DNA of 64,000 bases, taken from Arcuatula senhousia. Its lineage: Eukaryota > Mollusca > Bivalvia > Mytilida > Mytilidae. How positions within the stretch are numbered: the stretch's first letter is position 1; each line of letters opens with the position of its first letter. The stretch lies in the NCBI GenBank assembly GCA_963971305.1, contig OZ020306.1, positions 5,634,842 to 5,698,841 on the forward strand, read 5' to 3'. A model generated the notes under the pieces. That model was given only the letters and a program-made list of their open reading frames with translations, was not told the DNA's origin and did no database searches. A program made the translations under genes and the position numbers. Positions 46,648-59,618 of this stretch are shown piece after piece.

Positions 46648-49600
46648 TTCTTATTGCAGAATTATAGTAGCCCGTGATTAAGTTTTTTTTTTATTCAGGT
46701 ACCAACACACGTGTTAGTATATAATACCATTCTAAAAATACGAAGTTAAAATACAAGAAAATTAGTAATATAGTATGAGTAATGCAGATTCTTAATACAC
46801 CATGGATGACGAGAATTTAAAGAGAAAATTAAACTGTGGACCAGAAGAGAATTCTCCGATTTCCAGATTTAAAATTGATAAGACTAGTTTAATTTTAATA
46901 AAAGATATCATCTAAAGTAAGATTTGATATCAAGCGATAGAACAAACGTTTGCATGATAACACGCTGAATCAGACTCGGGTGAGCATCTGTGAGCGATGC
47001 GGATCACAAGGTCCCGAAAACAAATCTCGTGTCATCCTGGCAACGCTTTACAACAACAAAGAATATATGAATATAACAGAAAAACAGGTAGAGATTTAAA
47101 TAAACTTAATACCTAAATTAATATCCTAGTTCTTTTGGCAAGTTACCCTGTTAAGCTTTGTGGGGTCATTAATAAAACCATGCTTATTAGAGATTTCGAT
47201 ATTTAAGATGTTCAAATTAAGAAGGTTTCGTGCAGCCAGAAATTACCATATACAAAAGGGACCAATATTCATTTCATGTGAATAGATAAACATGGCGATC
47301 TCAGGTATACATTTCTCACAAAATGTTGACTATGTGCGACTTGTTTTGTCATATTTGGCAATATCAAGTCTCCGAGATAAAAACCGACCGTCATAACGCA
47401 ATCGAGTATTGGTTTCATCAAATATGCAACCAAAACATTTATTAAAATTTTAAAACAAAAGATGTATAATTTGGCAAGAAGACACAAGTATCGGATTCTG
47501 TAGAGACGAACCCCCTAAGCCGTCTTCAAGAAGGGTATGATTTCGGGATTCTACGGTCTTTTATTGTTCTCTGTCTGTTTCCCAAGATTGGGTTCCCTAT
47601 TTATCTAATTTTCGAGTAGTCAGGAATCTCTAAGTTCTAAATCAGAGTCGATATAATTCCACCTCACGACATCATTGTAAAGATTGCCAGAAATGATTGA
47701 GTGTAGTTTGATGGTACCGTTATATAACAAATGTACTGTTGGTCTTTAACTCAAGACGTAATCTACATTGAATTTTGTTAGTTTTGCGTCAGATATTACA
47801 TAAATTGACTCTCTCCTGTAAATTCGTCGTTACACACCAAATTTGGCACTATCATAAGTTGCTTTTGAATTGGTTCCTGTCCTCGGAGGTTTTTTCTTTA
47901 AATTCAAAAAAGAAAGTAGAGGCTTGTTTCGATTCTACCTCAACTCCCCTTTATTACGTTTAGAAAAAAGGCATGCACTGAACATTTTGTAATATTTAAT
48001 TAGTTCTTTTTCGACCCAAATATACACACTAAGGGTTGTAAAGCTTTGTAATATGTTTGTAGACACCTTCAATATAAGCTTCTTGTTTTCTAGCAATGGT
48101 TAACAAATATAAAACTTGTGTTAACATTACTGCCCTATTGCATTCTATTAAGTGTAAGACAGTAAAGTAAGTTTTGATTGAATCAGTTTAACAGACCAGA
48201 ACATTGGTATGGCCGCCCAAATATCATAGCCTTTATATTTCACATAATAATGTAATTACTATGAGTGTTTTTGTCATGATTAGTTGATTCAGAAGCTAAC
48301 ACTATAGGTTTCGTCTGTGCGGTAGACAATTTATAAACACATCAAAAACAATTATTCATTAGAAATAATGGCACCTCTTATGCCTCCATGCATTTTGTGA
48401 AGTAAATGCAGTCTATATAATGGGCAAATGCAAAGTACATACATGTATAGTGCATATATAGTTAACCAAACTTTAGCAGTATTCTACAAATTTGATTCGA
48501 CTTAGGAATAGAGGAAAATCTTATTTATCAGTGATAACTTGTTTCATGTTCTTTCATATCAAGTCCTTATATCAATAAACCAATCAAACAACAACTTATA
48601 AAAAGGTAGATTAATTTGTCCACAAGAATATGATATAGCATTTGTAATGTGTTTTAGTTCAACTGTACTCTAAACTTTTAGCAGCACTTGAGATCATGGT
48701 ATTTTTTTCTCCAATCTCTGTATAAATTCATGAAATTTACTTTGTCTATTTGGCACAAACTCAGTCTGCTCTATAAATTTATGCTTACAGATTGACTGTC
48801 TTTCACTTCTAAGATGGGAACTTTCTAAAATAACCATCAAAGAATCTTATAATGAGTTGCTAGAGACCAGATACGGAGGGCGAGATATTTTAGATCATAA
48901 TTAGATATTGTGTGTGTCCAAGTTCTCACACGATGGTGTTGTTTGATGTTTACACCAGGCACGTAAACAGTCCATTGTGATGTCGGCCATCAAAGCTACC
49001 TATAAACAGGTGATTTTAAGGTGGTCAGAGAATCGTAACATTACTTCATGGGAAAAATACTGAGAAATAAAAAACAAAACAACACCCAGTCTTAATTATA
49101 TTTGAATATTTTAATAGTTAAAAAGTTCGTGTCAGAAAGAAAGCTTTAAGAAATACATGAACAATTTTGTTAAATAAGAATTAAAGACATTGACCTTAAT
49201 TTTATATGTTACTGTTATCAAGATACAAGTAATTTTCTAAAGCCATATAAAGGCTTTTATCAGCAGCAAAACCCTATCGTAAAAGCAATGACTATTGCCA
49301 GGAAGAACCTTTAAAAGTAGTAAATTAAAGCAGTGAACAAGCAAAAAACATGATAAGACACGGGTAAAAAAAAATGAATACCTTGTAAATATCATATATT
49401 ACGTGTTTAGATATAGAATGAGGGTTTAATATCATTATCATCAACCTGAAATACTACTGACGGGCACTTACACGTTTCTAATTAACACCTGTCGTGATGC
49501 TCATTGGCAGGCTGTAAGCTTGCCTGTGAGGGTATGATGTAGCGCATAGCAGGACTTAGATTTCTGTCGCCATATTAAGCAATATGTCCTATTAAATTAT

Positions 49601-50289
49601 AGAAACATTGCGTGTTTGACAGGTTTGTTGCAGAGTATCCTGTGTTTGTGTCATATTCATCTTGTAATTGTGGTAACAACTTGTCGATTTTAATGAGAGA
49701 TGATATTTTTATTGTTATGTAATCAATTGTTTGTATCAGTGTATATTACAGCGGCGTGTGGTGGGGTAGTCAGAGAATAGTTTTGATGCTTAATATTCAA
49801 TCTGACAGATTGGTATCTATTGTCTTTCGTTTCAAGTAGTTTTTGAATTATATTTCAATACTTAGTTTATTGGTATGTCACATCAGCAAAACGCAATGCA
49901 ATAAGGTACATCTTCATAAAGCGTGAAACAAGCGGGTGAAAAACTATGCAGATGCATATTTATAAATGTTACACTTACTGAACAATAAGATGTCACTACA
50001 ACGAGATGTAGAGGTATCTCTTACTAGTAAATTCTAACAGAAAAGCAATACTTAGCCAAAAACACAAGTGGCCAAAAAAGGCATAGTCACAATGGCCGTA
50101 GTAAGTAGCGAAGGATGTTGGAGTTACATATTTAAGTAAAAACGTTGTATTAAAATTGCATTCGTGCACATGTTTTTGTACTTAGTAAGCTTATTCAGAT
50201 ACGAAAACAACTTAATTGCGAAAATTAGCAACAGAAGACACTCATGCGTTCATGCTTTATTTTGAACTAACAAAATCAATAACTGATAT
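46648..50289. other. Intergenic, nothing recognised
   Basis: 3.6 kb without gene, array or element ends that I can identify. Less AT-rich patches near 46940-47050, 47480-47720 and 48830-49030 are repeat-free and could be non-coding conserved sequence; this is speculation. Confidence 0.45.
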
Positions 50290-50605
50290 AAGATACAGTC
50301 GTATGCTTGATTTAGGATTAAGATAGGCAATATGAGACAGTCATGTAGTCATTCTTGATTGAAGACTAATGAAAGCAACAACAAACACAGTCGTCATGCT
50401 TGACTTAGGATTTAGATAGGCAATATGAGACAGTCATGTAGTCATGCTTGATTGAAGACTAATGAAAGCAACAACAAACACAGTCGTCATGCTTGACTTA
50501 GGATTTAGATAGGCAATATAAGACAGTCATGTAGGCATGCTTGATTGAAGACGAATAAAAGCAACAACAAACACAGTCGTCATGCTTGATTTAGGACAAA
50601 TGAAA
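50290..50605. repeat. Tandem repeat, 93-bp unit x3.4
   Basis: Units start with CAGTCGTCATGCTTGACTTA and continue through GATAGGCAATATGAGACAGT, CATGTAGTCATGCTTGATTG and GAAAGCAACAACAAACA. Starts at 50296, 50388, 50481 and 50574 (partial). A decayed relative may lie at 54530-54620. Confidence 0.9.
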
Positions 50606-52264
50606 TAGCAAGGGCTTAATTTATAGTGCAGTGACAATTTCAAAAAACGTGCTTATTTTCGGAGTTTAATCAACCGGGTGGACACACGGCTAACTTTTGT
50701 TTTATTGTTTAGAGTATACCTTAAGGCAACTTTTTTGCCCGGTCGTAAAGATTTCCCATGGTGCAGTTTTGTTTTTTATGAAGAAAGAGGGGGGCCTTGT
50801 GGTTTTGGGGAAATTTATGTGTTGACTTTGGTTTACAATTACTTTTAAGAGGGCTAAACAGGGTTAAATTTTGTTAGTGATTTAGGTAGACTATATTTCA
50901 GAATTCCAAAACTTCTTTAATGAAGCGTTTTTATTGTAATGTTTTAAATATTTTTCAAATTTAAAAAAGCATAAACAAATAACAGAATTTAGGTGTATTT
51001 CAGTTGTAATATCTCAATTAAGATAGGCTAATGTCTGTATTTTTTGTATTCAACAATTAGAATATGATCATTGTAAAACATGAGGACTATTCTTATGTAT
51101 TTATGTGTTCTACTTTTAAAAATATGTTTGAAAATTAACGATGGTTCAAATCTGTCAAAACTTGTTTCCGGATTTCAATAACTTATCATGACCGGTTCGA
51201 TTCAAAAATTATAAATTTATTTATTTTGTACACATTTAAATCGTCTTAAACCCACAGAAAATCCACTTTGCTGACAGCAAATCATTATTTAGAGCAAAAT
51301 GTAATAAAGCAGATTCTCTTGAAAATAGTTTTTGAATGTAAATTATACTATTTTATAAGTTTTTCAAAATATCTAATGACCAAACTATTTAACAACAAAC
51401 TGCAACGGTCCGATATTTTAGTTAAGAATGTCTTCAAAATTTTATTAGCTCGTCTTGTGATATATTGAAAACGTTTTTACCCATTTACTTGCAGGTTTTG
51501 GACTGAATGATGATACTTCAATTGAAATTGATACTAGTAATAGAAGAAAATTAGATGTGGAATAAGTGTACGCGACACAATCTATTAATAAACGGAAGTG
51601 AACAACATTGTTTTCCAAACTATTGCATTTTGATTCCAACAAAAAAATGTAAAAGTACATGTATTAAATTCTAAAAGACAAACTGTTTATCTTCCGAAAA
51701 AGGTCATGACAGAAAATTAATTCTTTGAAACGTGCATGAACATTGCATTATACCGTCTGTTATAAAGTCAGCAGTTCAACAAGTTATCAAAGAAAAAAGA
51801 GCAAAAAGACGGTCGCGGTTTCAAATCTGTCGTCTGGAACTGTGTTTTAGTTTTAATCAAATGATAGTTTAGTAACATTGTTTAAAATGTATTTCATTTC
51901 CACCAGACGTTTCCAACCTGTTCATAAAATTAAAGGAAGAAGTATTTTATTTGGGAAACAGTCATTAAGCAAAACAAAGATATATCGTCTCTGTGTGTGT
52001 TCCAATCTGATGTACACCTCGAGTGTACAGTAAATTTATTTGTTATTATATCTAACAGAGTACCACTATGAAACAAGAAAAGTCGACAGACTGTTTTTTG
52101 TAGTATACGAACCTTAAATCAAGGTTCGCAAGAAAAACCCTTTAAATTTGATTCCAAGTTTAAGATATATATCAGCACAAAGACTCTATTCGTTACAATG
52201 ACAAGTTTGATGACTCCCCACGACATTTCTAGCGAGAGGCATTAAAGTATGCTCATGTCGGTAA
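50606..52264. other. Intergenic; one motif T copy
   Basis: An inverted motif T copy (AGATGTGGAATAAGTGTACG-CGACACAA) lies at 51553-51580. Nothing else was recognised. Confidence 0.5.
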
Positions 52265-52590
52265 GTACAAATTTCCGTCAAGCTTTCCCCAGAAACCGTA
52301 TTTGATAATGATTTGAAATTTGGCAGGGTCGCCGTTAAGTATGACAAACTGTATGCCTTAAGCGACTTTCAGACCTGACTACTTTCTTGTTGGGACTGGG
52401 TCGATATGAAAATTTATGTCAAATAATCATCAAGCTTTTCCATAGACCGTACATGAGAATGATAATGAAACTTGGTAGGATAGGTCAGTATCACAAACTA
52501 CGTCCCAAGCGACTTTCGGCCGGACTTTTTGGACTTCTACTCCTCGTTTAGGGCCTAGCGCGGGGCGTTTGTGCCCCATTTCTACTTTAA
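52265..52590. repeat. Diverged tandem pair, ~152-bp unit
   Basis: Two units share TCAAGCTTTCC, GACCGTA/AACCGTA, GAATGATAATGAAA-like, TTGG(T/C)AGG and AAGCGACTTTC, starting about 52278 and 52430. A GGGGCGTTTGTGCCCC hairpin follows at about 52563-52578. Confidence 0.65.
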
Positions 52591-53124
52591 TTAGTTATAT
52601 AAATAATAGTTATATCAACAACAGTTAAAAAATCATAGATTAGTCAGTCAGTGAAGAGGGTTTAACGAGCAATCGTACATATAGACTATTGCTAACTGGC
52701 ATAGCATGATCGTAAGACTGATAAATTATGTATTTCTGAACACCTATTTCTCATTTTATAAACTTCTATTGTTGCTTCTCACTAGCTGTCATACTGATTG
52801 AGCTTGTATCGATAGATCTAAACCAAGAGTTGATGGTCCTGTTTTAACGAAAATGGTATCCCCCAGGCTCAAATCCTAGCGTGTCCAGGTCCGATCTTAA
52901 AGCATTTATTAGACTTATATGAGTAGCTGAACTTGTGCTTTTGGCAGTATCGTATGTTTTTTGTTCCACACTTATGAAACCAGGCGACTTCGCTTAAGTT
53001 TGTTTGGTTTGGGTTTGTTTTGTTTGGTTAAGTGCTATAATAACTTAGCTCAAGTCCGCTGCTTTTGAAAGAAACTGCATTTTCACAGGGTTGTGTCTCA
53101 GTTTTTGTTTGAATTGCCGGTGCA
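52591..53124. other. Intergenic, nothing recognised
   Basis: No gene or repeat was recognised in this stretch before the retroelement fragment. Confidence 0.45.
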
Positions 53125-53512
53125 TAAGATCTAAAAGCTACGAACCATCTATAGCTCCTCGGTTGCTATCTTCACTCAAGAAATCTTACGGAAGACATGC
53201 ATTTATAGACAAATATGGGATTTCGATCTCTCAGATGAGTGCAGATGTTGATTTGTCATAGTGTTTAGTTTTGTCTTCCTTTACCGGATTTGACACGCTG
53301 AATTGACTGTTGCAACGCGACGGGTGTGCTATAGCAAGCAGGAACTACTTACTCTTCCGGATCACCTGAGTTCACTCTTATTTCATCTGGAGTTTGCGTT
53401 GTTGATTGATATTCAGTTATTTTGTGTTTTAAATGTTGTCTGGTTTTGTCTCTGCCCATTCAGACTTTTGACATTCGGATGCCCCATTGGTACCTCTGCT
53501 CCTTTGATATGA
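53125..53512 (+). pseudogene. Retroelement fragment: RT C-terminus plus tail
   Basis: The plus strand codes RLLSSLKKSYGRHAFIDKYG then ISISQMSADVDLS, with a stop at 53259-53261, matching the RT C-terminus at 7843-8514. The tail follows, from CCGGATTTGACACGCTGAAT through the hairpin to GGTACCTCTGCTCCTTT, with a deletion of the middle part of the tail. 5'-truncated and non-functional. Confidence 0.8.
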
Positions 53513-55594
53513 TTGATCTTCAATTATGAATCTGCATGGGATAGTTGATCAAACCGTATACCCTTCACTGAAAAAAATGGATCTTGGTCTCTTCTGCGTT
53601 GTCCTTTTTTTCAGAGCTGGTTTGGTTTGCGATTTCCTTTGGATGCTGATCATGTTAACAGTGCTGGTTACAATTTTGTCATTTTGAAAAAAACTCCAAT
53701 AACACTTACATTTTGTTATATTATACATATAATGGACACCATTGGTATATAGTATAAAAGTCGACCATTGTTTGATAGTGCAGTAATTTGGGGAGGAGTG
53801 TTTTTAACTTATGTGACTTTTATACATGTCTACTTGTTTTAGTTAATATTATTCTTGTTAGATTTGACGTATTGTAAGTATAAGAAAAGCTACAAAACGG
53901 TGATTGGTAAAGATGATAGAAATTTACACGCGGTCATGCCATGACATGGGTATTTTATAAATGTAATGGTCTTCATATATATTGATAAAATCCTTGTTAA
54001 AAGTTGTAAAAATACGTATACACTTTGAAAAATAGTTTGCAATTAGTAAATATGAAAATAGTCGTATAATTATTCAGAAATTCAGGAATAAACATAGAAA
54101 TTTGAAAAAAACGCACTTAGAAGGAAAAGGGGCACAATTCAAGCAGTAACAGAGTTATGGCCCCTAATTATTTACTCTGGTCGTTTGGTATTTGCTTAAA
54201 GTATCTTAAAATTCAAAAATTTAAACAAAATCACAAGCCTTTACTAAAATATGGACATAAACGTTGAAATTTTACGAAAATTTAAATGCTGACAATTTGA
54301 TCTTTGACCTCTGATCACTGAGTTTTGCACCATTTGTAACCTTTACGACCACTCAAAATGAATGGGGTAAGAGTTAAGCTATCCAAAGAGGTATGATTCA
54401 TCCGTGTGTCAGGGTGGTTGATTAAAATTTGAAATTGACACCCTAAGTCACTGCACTATTAGGACAAATAAAAAATAAAAAAGGCCCAAAAGGATAGTCT
54501 AAAGCAAAAACAATTGCAAAAAGTCGTACGGTCATGCTTGATATAGAACAACACAAAGAAATGACACCAGACAAAAATAATAGCAACTATCAAGCCCTCA
54601 TACTTTATTTAGGACTAAAGAAGTAGTAGTAGAAAACACACACACAAAAAAAAACACAAAGTGTGCCATGGTTCTTGACTGATAAGAGAGGCAAATATGT
54701 TTCTTTTACAAGAGCATAAGTTAGTGGGTTTTTTTGCTGTCGTTAAGTGAAAAAAAAACTTGTGTCCGCTTAGTTAGATAAAAAGCGTGCATTCTCTCCT
54801 TCACTTTTCTTTGTTCTTTGATCATGCAATTCTAAGTAAAAGCATTTGCACTATCTCTGGCAGACCTTTGTAATATTTTTTTTTGCATTTCAAGCAATAA
54901 TATTTTTTCTTCTGAAATATTTGTATTGGGTGGTCCTAGAGTATCAAATTAAACCGGTAGAAAACCAACAACCTTTGTAACCTAAGTGTTATAAAAATGA
55001 AACCTTTGATTTAAGTTTTGCGTGAGGAAATCCATTTTGATAAAAAGGTTGAGTTTCTCTCACTGATAACTGTTCATTCACATCTCGTAGAGAAAATCTT
55101 GAGAAAAACGGAACTACAAAGGTTCGGAGGTATACATAACTAACCCCTATACATTTGATATGTCCACAGGTGTGTTGTACCACGATATATTACCTTTGTA
55201 TGATGTATTCACTACATCAATTCAAATTTTGACAAACTTTTAACAATTTTGCTGATATGAAGATATGGTTAACTTTAATGTATTAATGAAATATCATTTC
55301 AAGTCAGAGTTGTAACATAAATAATCAGAGTTAGCATGTATCAATATGTTTTCACTTAACAAATCGTGTTTCCGCCCTTGCCTAGCAAGGTTAAGGTGGG
55401 TAAGTTATTGCTTTATTTCCAAGCCGTAGTATTTGGCTATAGCAAATCTAAAGATGAACATGAAAGGGGTGATAAAAATAAAATAAAATGACCATAAAGT
55501 GAGGAATAAGACAAATCGATATCTGGCCTAAAAAATGTTCCTAATGTCTAACAAAAATTAAAAAAAAATCATAATAAATTTTAAAGTTCCAATC
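53513..55594. other. Intergenic, nothing recognised
   Basis: No gene. A microsatellite-like ACACACAC/A-run lies near 54636-54660. Confidence 0.45.
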
Positions 55595-55930
55595 CCCCCT
55601 TTTTGATCCCTAATTGCTGAACAGAAAAGGTAGGGTCAAGAAAAAAATTATCCTTCATTTTGTATCTAATATATGACCATAAACAAAAAAAGTTTGATTT
55701 TTTCCCTTTTGGGTCCCTGATTTCGCAACAAAAAAAGGAAACCTAAAAATCATGCCAATCAATCATTTAATGGCAAGGAACATTATTGTAAAATTCCATA
55801 GCAATCAGTCTACCAGAGCTATACTGGAAAACAAATAAAGGTATCAATTTTAGCACCTTTAGGGCCCCTAATTTCTAAACGAAAAAAGAGGGGACACCCA
55901 AAATTAACTCAATCCTTCCTTTTATTGTAA
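55595..55930. repeat. Decayed tandem repeat, about 3 units
   Basis: GATCCCTAATTGCTGAACAG (55605), GGTCCCTGATTTCGCAACAA (55710) and GGCCCCTAATTTCTAAACGA (55861) each precede an A-rich GGAAACC or GGGACACC block and CAATCATT or CAATCCTTCCTTTT. Irregular spacing shows indels. Confidence 0.5.
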
Positions 55931-55964
55931 TTAGCATTACTGTAAAGTCATAGCATTGCTTCAA

Positions 55965-56212
55965 CGTGTATGGAGAGTGCCACGCTTCATGCACGCAAAA
56001 GACCCCTTTGTGGACCGCCAAGTAGTGCACCACATTGGCTAAATTTTCCGCCCCTACCCACCTATCTCCTTTTCCTGTGGTTCTTCAAACAGTTCCTTTG
56101 TTTCCCACCCCACCTTCATATTTCTTTATCATCATCATTTCATGTTCATTCTATCATCTCGCCTGTAAATAACCTAATATAGCGTAAACACCAACTCACT
56201 CACTCACTCACT
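55965..56212 (+). mobile_element. SINE-like element with CTCA-repeat tail
   Basis: A body with GAGTGCCACGCTTCATGCAC and GGACCGCCAAGTAGTGCACC ends in TAGCGTAAACACCAACTCAC followed by (TCAC)n. The tail GCGTAAA(A)CACCAAC is shared with the 45190-45400 element on the other strand, which indicates a common 3' end for retrotransposition. Confidence 0.65.
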
Positions 56213-59200
56213 TTTTCAATCTTGCGATGGTTCAGTCATGACGCCATTTTTATGTTATTCTTTTAAATTATCCCAACAAAAAATTGTTGTTTAGAATTTC
56301 CTTGAAATCTCGGAACAAAAAGCTTTTCTAAATTTAAAAAAAAAAAGTTTTTATTTACCTGAAATGCTATGTACCCTTTGAACTTCTTTAAAAATGATAA
56401 AACAAGATATCTTTATTTATTACAGTCAAATAAATGAATTAGCCGAATGTGTGGTTTTCTAACTATTTGAATCAATTAGTGCTATAATAAAATCAAATTA
56501 TAGTATCTGTATGAAACATTAATAGAAAATGCATTTATGTTATCAATAATATTCAATGTGCATTCAATTTGTGAAAAATGGCACTGAAAAAGCTTCCCAC
56601 CAACTGTTATTGAATTGTATTCTTGGACAATCTGTACATCAAAACAGTTTGTGAATTACTAGAATAATTTTTGTAACAACACTACGTTCTTCAATCATCT
56701 GTAAGTCATTTCATTATAATAAATTTGCATGAATCAGTTTTTAAAAAAAACAAAATTCATTTGTAATTTTTGAAATTGAAACAAAAACAATTCCTTTTTA
56801 GGCCAAGTGAAAAGCAAATATTTTACTATTTATAGGTTTTGAAACATACAAAATCCATTGAAAAAGTGTCTGCAACTTTGAAAATTGGCCTAAATGTGCA
56901 TAAGAAATAGTAAAGCAGCATTATATTAATCAAGATAAGACTTGTCCAGTGAAAATAATACACTGTCTCTAATGTTCCATCAATAGCACCATGTGGATGC
57001 TTTGTATCTAATTTGTTGTGTCAAATGTTGGCTCTTATTTTCTCCCAATTATTTGATAAGAAGAATCGGTTTTTCGGATCTAAATCACGCCATGTCCGTT
57101 ATCGGTCCGAAGATCAGACTGTTAAGGTAACAAGTGCAATAGACGAGTCTCCGGCGGATTAACATCGTACTATTTCCGTACTTTGTTAAATTGGAACCAG
57201 AAGGAAATTTATTCCTTTCGTTGACAATTGATCCCCTTTTCACACATATCTCGACGCTTCATCACTTTGCTGGCCGACGATAATTCCACTTGTCTCCGTT
57301 AGATCAAGCGATATCTATTTAATGTTAAACGTATTGATCGCCTCGGAAAATAACTAGGAAAAATATCGCGAGATTGGCAACAAGGATGATTCAACTTATA
57401 CTTAAAGCAATATTAACCCAACAAAAGGGAGGGAAACTAATACATAACTGTCAAATAAACTTTGCTTATTATTTACAAATAATTCTTAAAATACATAGAA
57501 CTCTGAACAGTAAATTTGAAATAAGGTTCAGCGTTTTTTGTAAAAGCATAAGAAATAAACAGAACAGAATTCTGTAAAATGACTTATATAAATCTTTTCT
57601 TTGTTTTGCCAATCAAGCCTTTAAGTATATCATAACGTGGTTAGTACATTTAAGTGTTAGGAACACCATCACTTACATCTTAAACCAACAATTGCTTTTA
57701 CTAGTAATGTTCTGAGCTCGTACATTGTTAGAATATCAGAATGCATTCAGTAACTGTGCTAGCTATACGCGATCAAAATGGTCAAATCTCCGTTGCAAGC
57801 AAAGCTAAAGCTCTAACGTACAAAAGTTCATAACAAAACCAATCAAAAACCTAGCACCGATCGTATGAACCAAGAGCCATGAAACTTTAGCTATACTTGG
57901 AGATATATAAGAATTAAGTGAAATACCTATGTCAAATACAAAATGTTTGAACAGAAATATGTAACTTTTTGTAGCCTGTTCAGTCAGGATACACCAAGCC
58001 ATTGATATAACAATACCAGAAGATTGAATTCCTCTAAATACTGCACGAATACAGAATCACTGCATGGTTATGGCATGTGTCATCTTCATACACGTTCTAC
58101 AACTAGGTGGGCTGAATGCAGGTGTTAGTCTGCAAAATTCACAGAAATTAAAATCAACTGGCATCTAATTGTTGGTTATCCACAAAAAGTCAGGTGAATT
58201 GCAGTGCTCCAGAACTGTAAGGAGAGGTAACAAGAGTAAAGCATGCCACTATTATCTACAGTAATGAGGGTTTGGTGTTCTGTCCTGATAATGCGGATAG
58301 TACATACACAGTACGGTTTACATTGAAGTACCTTTTTCTAAAGTGCCAAATGAAAAATTTGACAGGATTAGAGATCGATTCGCCTCAAAACAAAGATAAT
58401 CAGATTAATTAGCAAATGATAAGACTGTCAGATTAAAGTCATTTGTAGTTGCCAAAACAAAGGGTTCGACAAGAACATGCTTTCTCTTTCTGTATGCTAA
58501 ATTTCCTCTATAATTGTTGATCACCTTTAGGTTCCTTCATTTAATAGATGGATTGCTCGTTGTTCTACCCACGTATAATGTACTGTTTTAATATACATAT
58601 AGCCGGTTGCTGTTTCTAAGTACAGCTTCCCTTTTAAGGTTGTAGATTTTTCCTTGTTCAACTCTGACACGGAAGCAAAACTCATAATTCTCACATTACT
58701 TAAGAAAAACTGTGATGTTTCTCGGATTTAATTCCTCATTTCAGTTGATGATTGAAGCGAAGTAATGTGATTGTGTAGTCACTCAATAATTTGGGTTTAT
58801 AAAGCAATTCCATTTTTTGGGACTTCTGCTGCTTATTTAAAGAATTATATCTAACATTTCTCTCCATAAATATTTTTAGAATTGCAAAAAAATGAAGGTT
58901 TAGAGTGTTAAAAATACAAATAAGTGAGACTAAGCTTAAGGTTACCAAGTCAAATGTTTGTTCACTTTGAAATTTTTCTTCCGGTTTTGCTTTTATTTAT
59001 GATTTCTGGAATTTTTTGGATTGTTCATCTTCTTTGTTGCAATTTTGTTGCTACACCAATAAAATGGCGTCTAACTTTCTACAATTTATGATTCAACCTG
59101 TAATTCATTTTTTATTTCTGAAGTACAAAAGCATTTTCTAATTTACACATATAGCTTTGATTATTTGTAATGCAATGAGTTGACATGAAAAACGAATCAC

Positions 59201-59267
59201 CTCAACATAATAGGAAAGTTAATAAAGAAATTAAGGGTTTAAGAGTTTAATGATCATTTGAACATCA
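56213..59267. other. Intergenic, nothing recognised
   Basis: No gene. About 57040-57370 is repeat-free and less AT-rich than its surroundings, a candidate non-coding conserved block only. Confidence 0.45.
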
Positions 59268-59450
59268 CCTTTAGTTCCACCAGGGCATGACAACACATTC
59301 CATGTTTTTTTTCTCACATAAGTTTCGCCAGAACATGGCCACACATCTAAATATTTTCTCACATAAGTTTCGCCAGAACATGGCCACACATCTACATATG
59401 TTCTCACATTAGTCTCGCCAACGTATGGCCATACATTCCATTTTTCTCAC
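59268..59450. repeat. Tandem repeat, ~45-bp unit x4, at the gene's 3' end
   Basis: Units of TTCTCACATAAGTTTCGCCA plus GAACATGGCCACACATCTA, with TTCTCAC at 59311, 59356, 59401 and 59444. On the minus strand each unit begins GTGAGAA. The unit nearest the gene overlaps the predicted stop codon (59447-59449) of the dehydrogenase. Confidence 0.85.
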
Positions 59451-59618
59451 AATTTAGACAAACTAACATCTTCATCCTCCTCCTCCACCAATAAAGAAGG
59501 GAACTTACGAGGCATCATACGTTGAGGTTCAACGTCAGGGTCACATCTGTATTGTGTAAAGTCTGTTATCCCCACAGAACGGAGAAGATCTTCGTCTATC
59601 AGAGCCTGACCATTATAT
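59447..59618 (-). CDS. SDR gene, last coding exon
   Basis: Acceptor aaatctttcag. It completes the arginine split (AG|A) and codes YNGQALIDEDLLRSVGITDF, then a variable tail ending VEEEDEDVSLSKL and TGA at 59447-59449. A perfect donor-like GTAAGT sits inside the exon (CCTC|GTAAGT near 59496), so an alternative is that the exon ends there and the gene continues. The acidic tail has no family match that I know. Confidence 0.7.

Noticed and set aside
50290..50605. Direct repeats as a CRISPR array
   Set aside because: The 93-bp units are contiguous with no unique spacers, and the genome is eukaryotic.
51181..51215. GGTTCGATTC as a tRNA B box
   Set aside because: No A box or cloverleaf can be drawn around it. 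It is an isolated match.
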